Both the position numbers and the translations under genes were made by a program. From NCBI GenBank assembly GCA_035610835.1, contig CM069443.1, forward strand, positions 59,413,266 through 59,477,265: 64,000 bases of DNA, given 5' to 3'. The stretch comes from Ophiura sarsii (taxonomy: Eukaryota; Echinodermata; Ophiuroidea; Amphilepidida; Ophiuridae). Below the pieces are notes generated by a model, which was not told where the DNA came from, made no database searches, and saw nothing but the letters and a program-made list of their open reading frames with translations. This document shows, in pieces, positions 43,746-56,000 of the stretch; within the stretch, counting starts at the first letter, position 1; each line of letters starts with the position of its first letter.

Positions 43746-46675
43746 TATGGCTCATTCCATGAAGTTGGGGCATTTGTTAAAATAGCAGAATTTGGTACTT
43801 TAGGCAGCTTATAAACTGTTTTACTCTATGTGTATATCAAAAAAATTTAGTGTCCAAAAACAGTACTAGGTTATAGTATTGAGCCATGAAAAAAAAAAAA
43901 AAAATTGACCCTTCCTTGAAGAAGAAAAAAATAAAAAAATAGGTGGTGTCCAAGACCAATTTTGCTAAAAAACGTGACATGGAAAACACAACAATTAATA
44001 TGAGTTTTATGTAAGCAAAACTATCATAGAATTGCTTGGAAATCGATTTGATTAATAAAAGATACATGTATTCATAGTTTACTGACCAAAACACCTCGTC
44101 ACGCTGGACTGATTTTTCACCCAAGCAACATGAAAATTGCCTTTCCGATGCTACGCACGGTGTCCACAAAATATACACGTGTAGCATCGGGAGTTTTCAT
44201 TGCTGAATGGGGGTAGTTCTCTATCATACATTTTTTAATTATTTTCCAAAATTAAGAGCATTTATCAATTGAAAACTATTGCAAATGAGAATAAATTTCA
44301 TGAAGACCATTCCATATATTCATGAAAAAGTATACCGTGCCGTGTGCATGGTGTCCTAACCATAAAATGTAGCATCGTGATAAACATCCTATGCAATTTG
44401 TGGGAATCCCCCCCTGGAGATAAATAAAACATTCCATATTTCTTTTTGTAAGGATAGAGGTCAATAGCTATCAGGTTTGTTTGGAATTTGCCACACGTGG
44501 GCTAGTTTTATCAAGGTTTCAGTCGCTGGTGTCCCGTTGTAGCATCGGGACTTTTATGTAGCATCAAAATGTAAACTTTGGATAGTTTTGTGAATGGTAA
44601 GTGCGATTGTAATTATTTCTTAATGTTGCTTGTATGTCTGTATTTATTAATGCATTTTTATTGAAAGGGAAACACTGAATCAGAATTTCTTTTCATGTTA
44701 TGATATTAATTTTGAGTCACGGACGCCATAATAATTTGGCGTCCATGTAGCATCGGGCGTAGCATGGGCAATATTTTGCATTGGGTATCGTTATAGTTCG
44801 TTGAAATTGTATTTTTTTTGTAGAATCACATCATTAATAAACTTTGAAGTTAATAATGAATTAGTTTTTGCTCTTTTAATGCTAATAATATAGCTTACCA
44901 ATACGATGCTACATGGACACCATGTCCATGTAGCATTTCATAACATTTGCATAAATTAGACTAAAACAATTACCCCATTCGAAATTATCCATCACCCAAA
45001 ACATTCAAAACATTGCCTACATTTTACTACACTTTACAGAAAAAAAGGCATATTATGAGAGATGTATATCTAATGAAATATATTAATACACAATGCTACA
45101 TGGACACCATTGCCATTAGCATTTCACTGAATTCACAATAAACATTCCCTTATTTTAGTTTTATTTACTATAAATAAAACAAATAATTGTAAATCATTTA
45201 AGTTCTCTATCCTTTGCTATTCTTTTTCATGTTAAATGAATAATAAATAAAATACTCCAGCATGATTTTAATATAAATATTTTCCTGCAACACAAAAAGT
45301 GCAACATGAATAAATAATCTACTCCAATATCAATACACAATGTTCCATGAAGATACTAAGCCATAGGGTTTATTTTGTTTTGCTTTGCAGGTTCTTGACA
45401 TTAATTCAGAAGACAGTTCTATCGTCCTGGAATTTATGGAGATGAAGACAAGGAACCCATCATTTTCAAAAACTAGTACCTTTCCAAAGAAATCCATCAT
45501 GGCAATTAAATTATTTTTTTGCAAACTGACTTTTTAAGTGATCAAACTTTTCAATCATCTTTATCAATAATAGAGGATGATTCAATCAGAAACAAGCAAA
45601 GAGACTAAGATCACAAAGGGTACTTTAAGAACAACACTGCATGAAGTTTGTTTCAGTGGACATCTTAAGTTTCTTTGATCAATGGTGTATTGTTATTGTG
45701 TAATTGTAAGAAATGGTGTATGTGTATCATAGGTAATTATGTTTTATGCTTCAAGGCAGGTTATCTTTTTGTTTAATTTGTAGTTTTACAATCCATGTTA
45801 TTAATTTTATCGTGTGCTTATAACATAAAAAGTTAACATCATAGTACATCCTCTCTATTGATCTGAAAAAGATGCACCTGTTCAAGCTGTTTCAAATATT
45901 TTAGGGCACGGTGTCCATGTAGCATCGTAATACTTAAGTACACAGAAAAGGTAAATTTTACATGAACAGTGTTTAGATAAATGTCAAGCAATTCACTCTG
46001 TGTATCTACTTGATATGATTAACAAGTAGACAAACCATTCACACTCAAATAATTGTAACAGTATGAATAGTCTTATTATTAACAATGTTACAAGACGCGG
46101 TGTCCATGTAGCATCGGTAGTGCATTTTATAACATTATACAGGTAAATAATACTTCATATACTTACTTTATGACTATAATGTAATCAATGTGCATGGTTT
46201 ATAGAGTACTTTACATCAAACAAATATTGATATGTACTTTATTTAAATTCATTATACAAATTGCAAAATAAAGAGTCACTTTTCAATGAGTTTTTACATA
46301 AAACAGTTAATCTACGATGTCTTGTTCGTTAAGTTATGTTCAACCTAGACAAATCTGGTTTCTTTTCATGTATTTGTGGTTCCAAGTAGTTAATTGAGGT
46401 ATAGAAACTTGACCCACATCTTAAGCTATTTTATTAGAAAATGATATGGAAATGAGAAATGGTGTCCATGTAGCATCAGGATTTTTGGAAATGTCATCCA
46501 ACTGTTGAACATGTGCCGTTATTTTATACCAAATGTTACATTAAAATAAAAAGTTCTACATTGGACTTTGGTAAATGTAGAACCTAAAAAAGAAGAAAGA
46601 GTTGGAAAATATCCATTTTGAAAATTTCACTTGGATGTCACATAATATGCCCCAACTTCATGGAATGAGCCATAT
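43746..46675. mobile_element. 2.9-kb element, GGTGTCCATGTAGCATCG repeats
   Basis: A perfect 29-bp TIR (ATATGGCTCATTCCATGAAG then TTGGGGCAT) bounds the element, with a TA or AT target possible. The word GGTGTCCATGTAGCATCG or a close variant recurs at about 44,146 (reversed), 44,350, 44,528, 44,738, 44,904-44,939 (head-to-head pair), 45,092 (reversed), 45,910, 46,099 and 46,461. Irregular spacing and both orientations argue against a tandem satellite. Such internal arrays could be transposase-binding sites. No transposase frame is visible, though an exon-like segment lies at 45,391. Confidence 0.65.
45391..45537 (+). CDS. Exon-like segment inside the 2.9-kb element
   Basis: The acceptor TTTTGTTTTGCTTTGCAG is followed by 48 open codons in phase 0 to a TAA. 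The peptide begins VLDINSEDSSIVLEFMEM and later has TSTFPKKS. The phase matches the end of the exon at 34,695-34,800, but this segment lies within a transposon, so it may be a remnant of the element's own gene or a chance frame. No family is recognised. Confidence 0.18.
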   Translation, partial: VLDINSEDSSIVLEFMEMKTRNPSFSKTSTFPKKSIMAIKLFFCKLTF

Positions 46676-48144
46676 TTCAATGTCTAAACTAAATTAAAAA
46701 TTGAAAAAAGATTATGTTGCTCCCACGCATACATGTAGGCCTACAGTTTACAAAGTACACATATCGAACAAGAAGGCGGACTCAACACTATCATTGAAAC
46801 CTTTGCTATTCTTCACATTTCACAATAATTGTGGCAGACCTTCACATATTTTTGTATTATTACATGCTCAGTAGATGCAGCATCTTAATTATCCGAAAGA
46901 AGCGTCAGCAGATGTTTAGCAGACGACGCCATGTTTGTTGTTGTCATTGTCAACCTCGTACTTGGCGTCACCGTTTAATATTTATGTTATATTCTTAGGC
47001 TCTAGAATTGTTTCGGGGGATTGTGTTGATTAGAGGGATCCGAAGTAGTCGAAACTTCCGCAAGTTTGGTTGTAGTATAAAAACAAACAAGCGTTTGGCA
47101 GGCTTATTAACGATTAATCTTCATACATTTCATTTCCTTCTGTATGTGAAATGCGATATCTACGACAATTGAACAAAATGTGTAAACTGATAAGTAGGCA
47201 CGATTTCATTTTTACTTTGTTCAGGTGACATTTTGAATGATTTTCTTTACTTCACATAAAAGATCTGGATACAGATAGGTCGAAAATTGAGGTTAAAAAA
47301 AGAGAACATGCCTGATACAGACAAATGCAATTCAATCCAAAATCAATAGCGCACACAAATGCAAACATTACTCATTGACAACATAGCTACATGTAGCTAT
47401 CTGGCGTGTATATTATTATGAGTGGAGCAATAATGTTATCTGCTATTGCACTGTGAATTATTGATTACTACGCCACAAAGACCCACATACCATACATTTA
47501 ATGGACATTAATTATGCGTGTATATACTGTCGTTGACTGTCTTCTATTAAATTTGATAAAAGAGGTGATGAACATGAATTTCAAGAACCATAGAACATAA
47601 ATAAGGAATGACGTCACATACGTGTGTCTCTCTCATCTGGAATTATGAGATTTGCAATAATTATACCAAAAAGTTTGGTTATCCAGTTATCCCTCCACTA
47701 GTCTGTCAAAATTGGGAAAAATTGTTATTTATTCCAAATTCTATAAGAAATTCTTAGGTTGATTTGAAATTGGCGGTCTATCGAGCAGGATTTGTTTGGT
47801 TGTGTTATTTCAAAAGTGTTGTGAAAATTCAAAATCTTTACCTTTTTTTTTCTCAATTTTTTTCTTCAAAATCTTCCAAAATGTTCACAAAAAAATTGTT
47901 TTTCTTCAAAATTCAATAAATATCAGTTCTGTTGAGCTCATATCCTTGGCCTATCCTTCAATATTTTCCATAATGTGGCTCTGTATTCTTACCTAATCCA
48001 AGTTTGATATTATTACATATAAATACAATCCTATTCCTACTGGATCTGCTGCTGATACTGATACAGGATGCTGCATAGTGGAAAACAAGAGCAAATATAA
48101 ATATGATCAGATATGGAATGTACATTACTGATCCAGCAGCAAAG
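46676..48144. other. No gene seen
   Basis: AT-rich spacer with poly-T runs near 47,850. No element ends or credible exons were recognised. Confidence 0.35.
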
Positions 48145-48351
48145 TACTGTAAAAGCTGAAATATTTGTGGTAGTTTTATTTTCGTGCAAAATCTTTTTCT
48201 GCGAAAATGATAACACACAAAAATATTGTTTTCAACATTCATACAGTGCATCCAGAAGGTCGCCCGTGAAAAAAAGAATTTATGAAATGTCTATGTTTTC
48301 AAGATGCGCGAAAATATCTTTACGCAAAAATAATTATTGGCTTTTACAGTA
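48145..48351. mobile_element. CTGTAAAA-family MITE, complete
   Basis: TACTGTAAAAGCTGAAATAT and ATTATTGGCTTTTACAGTA are its inverted ends, with TA at each extreme. The interior has TTTTCGTGCAAAA and GCGCGAAAATATCTTTACGC. It is 207 bp and non-coding. Confidence 0.65.
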
Positions 48352-49516
48352 CTCATGTTTTGGATAATCTGTATCCTTTGTCAACACTTTTGGTAGTGAT
48401 GATCAGATCCCATCTGATTCTAATTAACAATCCTTATGAACCTATTTGGTAATAAATAAGATTACTTTCACATTTTGTGCGTGATTTTTAGACTTTGTCT
48501 CACTTGAACACCTAGTTATTTTGTCAAAACTACATTTTGTTTGCCCTCTCCTCTGTTATGAAAGTCAGTGTATTTACAAGTATAACCCAAATATTGTTTT
48601 TTTTATCAGCAACTTTTTCACACAACAGAGTGTAAAATCGGTATCTTTTAGCCGACTTCTTTGACCCAGAAAAGACTTGCAATCATTATCAAGACCCCCT
48701 CAGCTCCTTCAGAAGGCTAGGTTTACTACAAGGGTCATGACCTAACATTGTATTTGGCAGCTTATCATTGTGTGGGTGTTAGGCCAGGTTACACCATATA
48801 ATGAAGTATGATGTTGCTGCAAATGGTGAAGCCACTACAGGTAAACTGTATTTTGACGCCTAGCGCCTGACAAACTTATTATGTTCTATCAGCCATCCTA
48901 ATTCTTGTTGATCTGAATACATTAACCCCTATAGGTGCATGAGCTAAAAATTGAAGGCTCCCTCCAAGGGGAATCTCTCAGTGCCCCTTTAAATACATAC
49001 ATTTTTAGTGGAACAAACAAATCTCTTTCAACCATATAGGCAATACAAGTACAGCACCAGAGTAAATGGGTTATCTCCAGTCTAAGCTTCAGTTCATTAG
49101 TTTAGTTTAATTATTAGTTTCAATTATTAACATTAAATGGTAATTAACTAAGTGCAAACCATTTTATGGGTCTATACAAACGTATTATTATTATTATCAT
49201 TATTATTATTATTATTATTAATTTCATGTTCAAAGATGAAAAAGAAACAGTCAATCAACCAATATATTACCGTAATAATCTATTGTGCACTCTTTATGAT
49301 CCTCAAGAGTTATTCTTGAGATCTACTCAGAAGACCATAACCATCATAACATAAACTTGTCAAAATTATTATTCTGAAATATTCCAAATCTTAAGACAGT
49401 TGAATATAATAAATTGCACTTGGAAAAGAAAATATACATTATTGAGTTATTCTGTCATGACATAGGTATGTAATGTACAACAGTACAACATAGAAAAGTA
49501 TCAACAACAAAAAGAA
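48352..49516. other. Spacer with ATT microsatellite
   Basis: An (ATT)n microsatellite with one interruption lies at 49,183-49,221. A short open segment after the acceptor-like TATCTTTTAG at 48,651 lacks a donor and is not called. Confidence 0.45.
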
Positions 49517-49730
49517 ATTGTTTGGTTGTCCTCCACCTGCTCCCAAAAAGTAGGGTCGTTCTGTCTGATTTTTTGTTGTTGTTGCAATTATAGTAAATAT
49601 CTTTTAATGTTGTATTAAAATATTAGACATATTTTGATTTGATATTTTCCTGTTTTGGATATATGGGATATATGGGTTGGGCTGAAAATTAGGGTCCGTC
49701 GGTCTATAGTAGGAGGACAACCAAACACAT
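49517..49730. mobile_element. MITE with TTTGGTTGTCCTCC ends
   Basis: ATTGTTTGGTTGTCCTCC is mirrored by GGAGGACAACCAAACACAT. Inside are AGGGTCGTTC and AGGGTCCGTCGGTC next to the two ends, the same arrangement as in the GGTCGGTCGG MITEs at 770 and 53,144. Confidence 0.6.
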
Positions 49731-50178
49731 TTTTGGGCTTTAATGAAGCTCATGGGTGCTATGCGGGCATACCACAAATTAAATGCACATTTTGACATAC
49801 ACTGTACACTGTATTATAGGCCTACATCTGTAATAGTTTTGAGGTTCATTGGTATTTTCACATGCCAAGTTTCAGAAATGTCCCAAATGTGCTATAAAAA
49901 CAAAAGCATGTATTTTTTCATCCACCTAGCATATTTTAAATGTGGGAAAATGTATAATAGAATTAGTATAGCTCAGGTATCTCTCTCTTCAACTACTAAA
50001 AGAATGTAAGATTAGAAGTAAATATGCTAAACATGAATTAAAGTTATGAAAAATAGTGAATCATAAACATGAACATACATGAAACTGGAGTTCTCATTAA
50101 GGCTTGAAAAATGCATGTCCAACGAGGTGACAACAAAATGTGTGTAAGCGGAAATGTGTGCATCCATGTAAAAACCTA

Positions 50179-50700
50179 TACAGGGTGATTCAAAAAAAAA
50201 TTGCATGGATTGAAACGGCTCTTTGACATAGATGTGTGCACTGAACTATAAAATTGTTGTTTTTTGTATAAAGCGTATTTAATCTAGTTATCCTCTGAAA
50301 AAATCTAAGTAATCAACCAAACAATAAGCAAAATGTGACAGTTTTTGTAAGTTGACTCCTTTTTTCACCATTCCAATGTATACGGTAATATTTTAATTAG
50401 TGGGCCAATTAATTATGCAAATGGAAATTAGCCAAACGCCAACAAGTCACATCATCATAGCTTATCTCATCTATCCAGTCTACAAACTTTTTTTGCATAT
50501 TTTTATGCATACACAATTAGACATAATTAGGAAATTACCTGGCAACTAGAATTGAAAAAAATACAGAAAATAAAAAGAAAGCCGTTGCCACCAAAGTTGT
50601 TGGTTTTATGCCCCTTTGACCTAACATATCTCGGCAACCGAATGTCCGATTGAAATAAAATTTCTAGTTCCAGATTCTTCAAACTAAAAAAAAATTGCTT
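50179..50700 (+). mobile_element. Mariner-like element, left end only
   Basis: TA then CAGGGTGATTCAAAAA resembles the CAGGGTGAGTCAAAATAG terminus of the complete element at 58,744. At about 50,630-50,670 ATATCTCGGCAACCGAATGT and TTGAAATAAAATTT resemble words near the right end of that element (about 59,516-59,560). No right terminus is found, so it is truncated. Confidence 0.4.
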
Positions 50701-50738
50701 TTAAAGGAAATCTAAATTTTTGACTCAGCCAGTAGAAC

Positions 50739-51947
50739 CAAGGTCTTAGCCAGCCACCCGTCCACCCGTCTTTTGGACGGGCAGTTTCTAAAGTGGACGG
50801 GTGGAAATATCCCCAACCCGTCTTATTGACGGGCAGTTTTTTGGACAAAAATAAATAAATCATTAATTCATTATAAACTTCCAAGGGTCATGATAAGCGA
50901 GCACTTTAAATAAATAATACGGCGCGGTAGGACTATAAAATCTAGTACAAAATTAATGTAGTCATTTATATTAAACGGTCCAGAATCCGACTTATATCAA
51001 TTCTACAAGCATTGAACATCCCGATCAAATATTATGATACTGTTTTATGATGCGTTCAGACCTTGGCTGATGAAGAGATGGATATTCATGTATTATTATT
51101 AACCTTTACCATGCTGGGGAAAAACACTTGTCGTTCTGGTGGTATTCCCTCGGTTTTCTCAAAGTATCCCGAGCTTTAGCGGAATTGTAACTACATTTCG
51201 AATTTGTGCATAAAAATCGACCATAAATAGTGCAAGAAAATCTTGAAATGTCATTTAAAATACTTCGATCTATCGTACCAAATGCGAACTTGGCTCGGGG
51301 AATACCTTTCAATCATCATGTAAACAGAATTTGGTTCCCGTATGTTATTTTTCTCATGTTACGTCGTGCTGTAAAATGGGTACCACCAACCGCACGTGGT
51401 TATTCCAATTCTTTTCGATGACGCAGATCATTTCCATGAAGCAATGCAAAATACTGCCGCCGGCGGTTGGTAGACTAAGACTATGCCGCCCTCTACAATT
51501 TCGTTATCAATGTTCCATACGGAAATATTCAAGATCGACTAGGGGATGTATATAAGATGGCTGCGCGTACACGAAAGAAATAATTTCTTCGGTATAAAAA
51601 AATGCCCGGGAAAAAATGTCAAAAACGGCAGACATTAATTGGAATATAATGCAAATAATGAAACCTCTACCAGGGATAACTTTCAAAATTAATATATTTT
51701 CATGCAGAGAAGAAAATGGACTCATAAAGTAAGCTTATTACTTTTTAAAAAGTGATATTTATTTAACATTTAACAACAAACATTTTCAATAAAATATCGG
51801 TCAAAAGTGCCCCCCAAATCACACCAAATGGGTTCGAAAATTGAAATTTTTGAGCTTCGCACCTTGGTGCTTCGCACGTCAGTCATTACAAATATTTTGT
51901 TTTTCTTTTTTGGACGGGCACATTTTAAATCCTAGCTAAGACCCTGA
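50739..51947. mobile_element. hAT-like element, 1.2 kb, no transposase
   Basis: The left end CAAGGTCTTAGCCAGCC and the right end TCCTAGCTAAGACCCTG are inverted, and GGACGGGCA words lie inside both. Flanks AGTAGAAC (50,731-50,738) and AGTAGATC (51,948-51,955) agree at 7 of 8 positions, a good hAT-type duplication. The interior has several short frames but nothing resembling a transposase. Confidence 0.7.
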
Positions 51948-52064
51948 GTAGATCAGAGCCACCTTTATTAGAAAAGACCTTGTTTATCCTTTCCTGGCTG
52001 ACCAACCAAAAGCGAGGACAAAAGGGTCCTCTGCTCATGTGTACTAATGTGACCTGTTATTAAA

Positions 52065-52316
52065 TGTGACGCGATCAAGAGGAATGAGTCGGATGTCGGG
52101 GAATCCCAAATTGAGATATGGCCAATTCAAAATGGCGGCTTATTTAAGTTTTGATGGAAATTTATGTATACAATTTGACATAACTTTGGAACAAAACGTA
52201 GTATCGACATGGGGTTTTCAGTTTCTTAAAGCTCTAGGTGTCTTCTTTAAAACTGTATTAAAAACTCATTTTCGACCAGGGTCGACATCCGACTCATTCC
52301 TCTTGATCGCGTCACA
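52065..52316. mobile_element. MITE with perfect TIR, TGTGACGCGATC
   Basis: TGTGACGCGATCAAGAGGAA through GAGTCGGATGTCG (about 34 bp) is perfectly mirrored at the right end. The perfect match suggests recent activity. The 122-codon frame 52,066-52,434 runs through both TIRs and out of the element, so it is an artefact. Confidence 0.8.
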
Positions 52317-53143
52317 AATGTTTGTTTACAATATCAATCATAAATCCAATTTTAACCAGCTTATAAAAACGCATTCACACACATACATGTACAAAATATG
52401 GACGGTTTCTTTCACCATTCCGTTAACATTGTAATTATTTATACACGAGTTATTCTAAATATTTAACTTACATATATATGCCAGGCATGGGCAACTATCT
52501 GTGAAGGCCAAGACCATGCATGATCTATTTATAGAAACTGTGCCAAATATTGCTAATGTGAAAGTGGACATTTTTGCGCTACGTTTACTTTCGCACTTTT
52601 CACGCTCGATTACAGCTTACGCCAAAATAATAACACACAAATATGTATTTATTTTGCGTATAGGTTACATGTGATTAAGCTACAAATCGTGAATTTAAAA
52701 ATACGCAAAACAGTTCAAAATAGGCAAAGCGCGAAAGATTAATTGTGCGGAAATTACCATGTTTTACTGTATGTTCTATTCAGCCATCATCAGATTAAAT
52801 CAATAATGAGAGTTTCTTCTCTACTATTTCTACATTGCCTTCGCTTTTCACAGGGAGGGGGGGGGCGTATTACATGGGATAGAGATAGAAAGGTTGTTTA
52901 TGTAGCTGGTTTGGGAACTGCTCTGTAGCTGGTTTGGGAACTGATTATAGAGCAATGGGCTGTTAATAAAATATCTGGTTGGACCATGTCATGACAATTC
53001 TGATATAGCAAAATTGTGACGCATGCATGGAGAACTTTGCAGTGAATTCAACAAGAATTAATTGGTCATACAATGTACCAATGCCATCAAATTAAGCTGA
53101 AATTGTTATGAGAATCCCTGATCCAGTTTCTTTTAAACAGTAA
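52317..53143. other. Spacer, small duplications
   Basis: GTAGCTGGTTTGGGAACTG occurs twice in tandem near 52,904-52,942, after a G-run at 52,856-52,865. GTTTTACTGTA near 52,761 is a possible degraded CTGTAAAA-family end. No gene is seen. Confidence 0.4.
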
Positions 53144-53717
53144 GGCCCCCCAAAAAAGGTTGTTTGCTTGTCCTCATCCGACCGACCATGTGAGGCAGCC
53201 CCGACTGGTCAGAAAAAAAACTTTTTGTAAAAAAAAAATTTGTAAAAAAAAAATGGATTTTTTGTTGTTGAATTTTTTAAAACATTCATTTGAATGACCT
53301 ATATTGAACCCTACGTTACTCCTCATGTGAGCCAATACCCTTTTCATGTCACCTCCATGTTAAGGACCAAATAATTCAGAAATGGTAAATGATAAAAGTT
53401 ATACTTTTGAACAGAATAAAACTTAATACTGTAGTAATTAGGATCTAAAGATAAAAGTTTCTAACGCTATGCTGTGGGTCATGGGGTAAAAATATGTTGG
53501 TTATATATTTCAAATCAAATGTGGGCTAAACCATGCTAAAATTAACCATTGCCATTAGCCTGCCATTGATAAGGCTCCAAATGGTGCATGCTAGTTTTTG
53601 TGTTTGTAGGATAGGGCAAGAACAACCAATGTTTAAAAAAAAGAGGGAAAAAATCCGACCGACCGACCCAACTTTTTTTGACCCATCTATGTATGGACAA
53701 GCAAACAATTTTTGTCC
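53144..53717. mobile_element. Harbinger-like MITE with TAA duplication
   Basis: TAA flanks both ends (53,141-53,143 and 53,718-53,720). The left end has GGTTGTTTGCTTGTCC and CCGACCGACC, mirrored by GGACAAGCAAACAATTT and CCGACCGACCGACCC at the right. A-runs and TTTTTTGTTGTTG fill the left interior. The overlapping frames at 53,526-53,742 are artefacts of the TIR. Confidence 0.65.
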
Positions 53718-53969
53718 TAAGCAGCAAAATCATAAGAATTAGGGAAGTTGAAACTGGAAAGTTGAAAGATGTGTGTTTACCATAGAGATAGACAGTTCTT
53801 TTCAGGATAGTGTAGTATGTTACAGTTTAAATTGGCATACTCTTTGGGACATACTTAAGGCCTAGGGCAAGGCGAATAAAATTAGATTGTGAATTGTCAT
53901 TCAACTGTTTTTCGGAACAAGTGCTACCAGCTAATGAGAGAAAATAATAATCACTTTGCACTTTCCTAA

Positions 53970-54289
53970 GGCCAAATTAAATGAATTGTTTGTCTCAAAG
54001 CTCCTCTCCTGTTGTAAAACTAATGTGGAATGCGGTTTTTGTTCATTTTTTTTTTTTTTAATTTTTTTTTAATATAAAATATTGAAATCCTTGTAAAAGT
54101 GAACTTCTGTATTTCAGATGATGTGATCAATGAAAATCTGAAAAATCTGTGAAATTTTTGGGGTTTTTTTTTTTTGAATAAAAAAAGAAAGAAAAAAAAG
54201 AGTTTTTTCAGATTTTTTTCTTTCTAATGCGCATCAATAAACTAACGCGCGCGGGAGCTTTGAGACAAACAATTAATTTAATTTGGCCT
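53970..54289 (-). mobile_element. Harbinger-like MITE, H1 family, complete
   Basis: GGCCAAATTAAATGAATTGT then TGTCTCAAAGCTCC is mirrored by GGAGCTTTGAGACA and CAATTAATTTAATTTGGCC. TAA flanks both ends (53,967-53,969 and 54,290-54,292). The interior runs opposite to the 2,185 copy (AATGTGGAATGCGG, GATGTGATCAATGAAAATC, CTAACGCGCGCG). The terminal sequence GGCCAAATT differs from GGCTATATT, so it is a subfamily. Confidence 0.75.
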
Positions 54290-54993
54290 AATAAGAATAA
54301 TTATAATTTATGTGAAAATATGTGAAATTATGTTATGTAGTTTGTACCAGTTACGATATCTTGGAAAATCCAATTGTAAATCTCAAGTAGGATTAATTAT
54401 GTTTAGTAACAAGAGTAGGCCAAACATGAAATGATATTAAAGATTATGATGATTTAGAAACTTTTACAATTAACTTGAACGATAAACGTTGGCCATCTTT
54501 TTTGCACTACATGTTTGTACCCCCATCAAGGGTTCTTATTTAAAGTGATTCTTGCCAAGCCCTAGCAGATTTGCTCATAGACATGCAATGTCCATCGATC
54601 GTATCCTGGTAATTAGTCTCAAAGTCTAGCTGGCTGGCTTGAGGAGTTTACCTTACACACTGCCTTACATCAATCTGCTGTATATAATATTTTAAATATG
54701 ATAGTGCCATGACCTATCTTTATTTGTAGAGCGATCATTAGTCCTATAATAGCACAGGTTCACATACAGCTGCAATATATATTAAACGTACGTATATCAG
54801 GCAGTCTATCACTATCATATGCCTAGGAAAAATTAAGATTTTTCGAAGCAGACTCCTCCATTGTGTACCCGGTTCCGTCCAGGCCTGTCTGGACTTCCCC
54901 TTTGTGCTCTTCACAAAAAAGGAAAGAGTGACAATGTACAATTTTTAATTATCAATTAAAATGCATATATTTTGGGGTTTCCATAGTTACTAG
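54290..54993. other. No gene seen
   Basis: AT-rich spacer without supported features. Confidence 0.3.
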
Positions 54994-55168
54994 AGAAACG
55001 AGGCAGAGAAGCAGATGAAGCTACGAGAGGTAAGTATAAAATTAATATGTAATAATATTTGGTACAAATGTAACTAAGTATTATTTGTTTCAGAATCTGT
55101 GTCTAAAGAGCAAATCCGATATTGAAAGATTAAAAAGTATTATTGACTCAAAGATTAAAGATGACTAA
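54994..55168 (+). pseudogene. Coding 3' end, spliced or retroposed
   Basis: Two open segments are separated by a 64-base intron-like piece with GTAAGT and TTTGTTTCAG ends (55,030-55,093). The first is 54,994-55,029 (RNEAEKQMKLRE). The second is 55,094-55,168 (NLCLKSKSDIERLKSIID..., ending in TAA). Joined in phase 0 they give a charged, helix-forming, coiled-coil-like tail. A 3' untranslated stretch follows to an AAATAAAATAAAATAAAA tail at about 55,403-55,428. However, about 46 bases after the donor (AAGTATAAAATTAATATGTA...GGTACAAATG) recur after the tail at about 55,429. Direct repeats around a poly(A)-like tail also suit a 5'-truncated retroposed 3' end. Both readings remain open, and no family is recognised. 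Confidence 0.35.
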
Positions 55169-55439
55169 AGCTATTTCTATAACACAAAACAAGTATAGTA
55201 ATTTTGAAAACAATTGGAAAGGATTTATTTAATGAGCCCTACTTCCTCCTTTCATGTTGTTTTATCTCTCTCTCACATGTCTGTCTTGTCTTGTCTGTAT
55301 TTGTTTTATTGTCTCTGTCAACACGTCACATTGAATTGTTTTATTGTCCTTATATAAATTTGTGTTAACATGTTAGCTTTAAAGTGTATTTTGGTATGAC
55401 ACAAATAAAATAAAATAAAAGTATAAAATGAATACGTAA

Positions 55440-56000
55440 TAAACTTCGGTACAAATGTGACTAATCGTGCTGTGCTAGCACCATGGATCTAACCCCGGCC
55501 GCCCGCGTATATGTCAAGCACCTAACTGATTGCACGGAGTGAGCTGGAAAATCTTAAGATTTTCTTTGCTATGATAGCCTGTCTGATCACCTATGGATAG
55601 ACCGGGGAAGCGCCTGCTACCAGCACCTACATGTAGCAGTGTAGTAATTTGTAGTGTTGTGGAAGGTTAAGGGGTTAGGGAACATGAAAAAGATGTCTCT
55701 TAACCCAGTGACAGTTATTAACTGTGACTGCTTAACCCAAACTAACTCCCCAGGTGTGTTATGGGGGAATAAAACTATCAAGGGAAAACGGATCAAATAT
55801 GGGATGAGGGGAAGCAGGCTGTGCCAGCGCTGGGCATAGAACCTGAGCCGCCCACGTGGAAGTCCGGCACTTAACTATTTGCACCACCTTCGCCATTTGA
55901 TAGCCTGTCTGATGATCACGCCATGAGATACGGTCAGGGAAGCGCATGCTACCAGCACCTAGCCATGTAGTGATTTGTAACATTGAGGAAGTTTAGGGTT
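55440..56000 (-). repeat. Two tandem tRNA-derived SINE copies
   Basis: In reverse orientation, GGTTCTATGCCC (55,832-55,843) and GGTTAGATCC (55,485-55,494) are B-box-like. Around them, GGGCGGC..., AGTTAAGTGC and GGTGC words give a tRNA-like head. The following unit GATAGCCTGTCTGATCA...GCTACCAGCACCTA...TAGTAATTTGTAG...GGGTTA is present twice (from 55,573 and 55,899). The copies are diverged. Confidence 0.5.

Noticed and set aside
43837..44187. 116-codon minus frame with poly-F stretches
   Set aside because: It is forced open by A/T-runs and the repeated motif inside the 2.9-kb element.
48652..48740. Open segment after TATCTTTTAG (peptide starting DFFDPEKTC)
   Set aside because: There is no donor before the stop and no matching upstream phase. 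It is too short to separate from chance.
52066..52434. 122-codon plus frame
   Set aside because: It reads through both inverted ends of the MITE at 52,065-52,316 and out into the flank.
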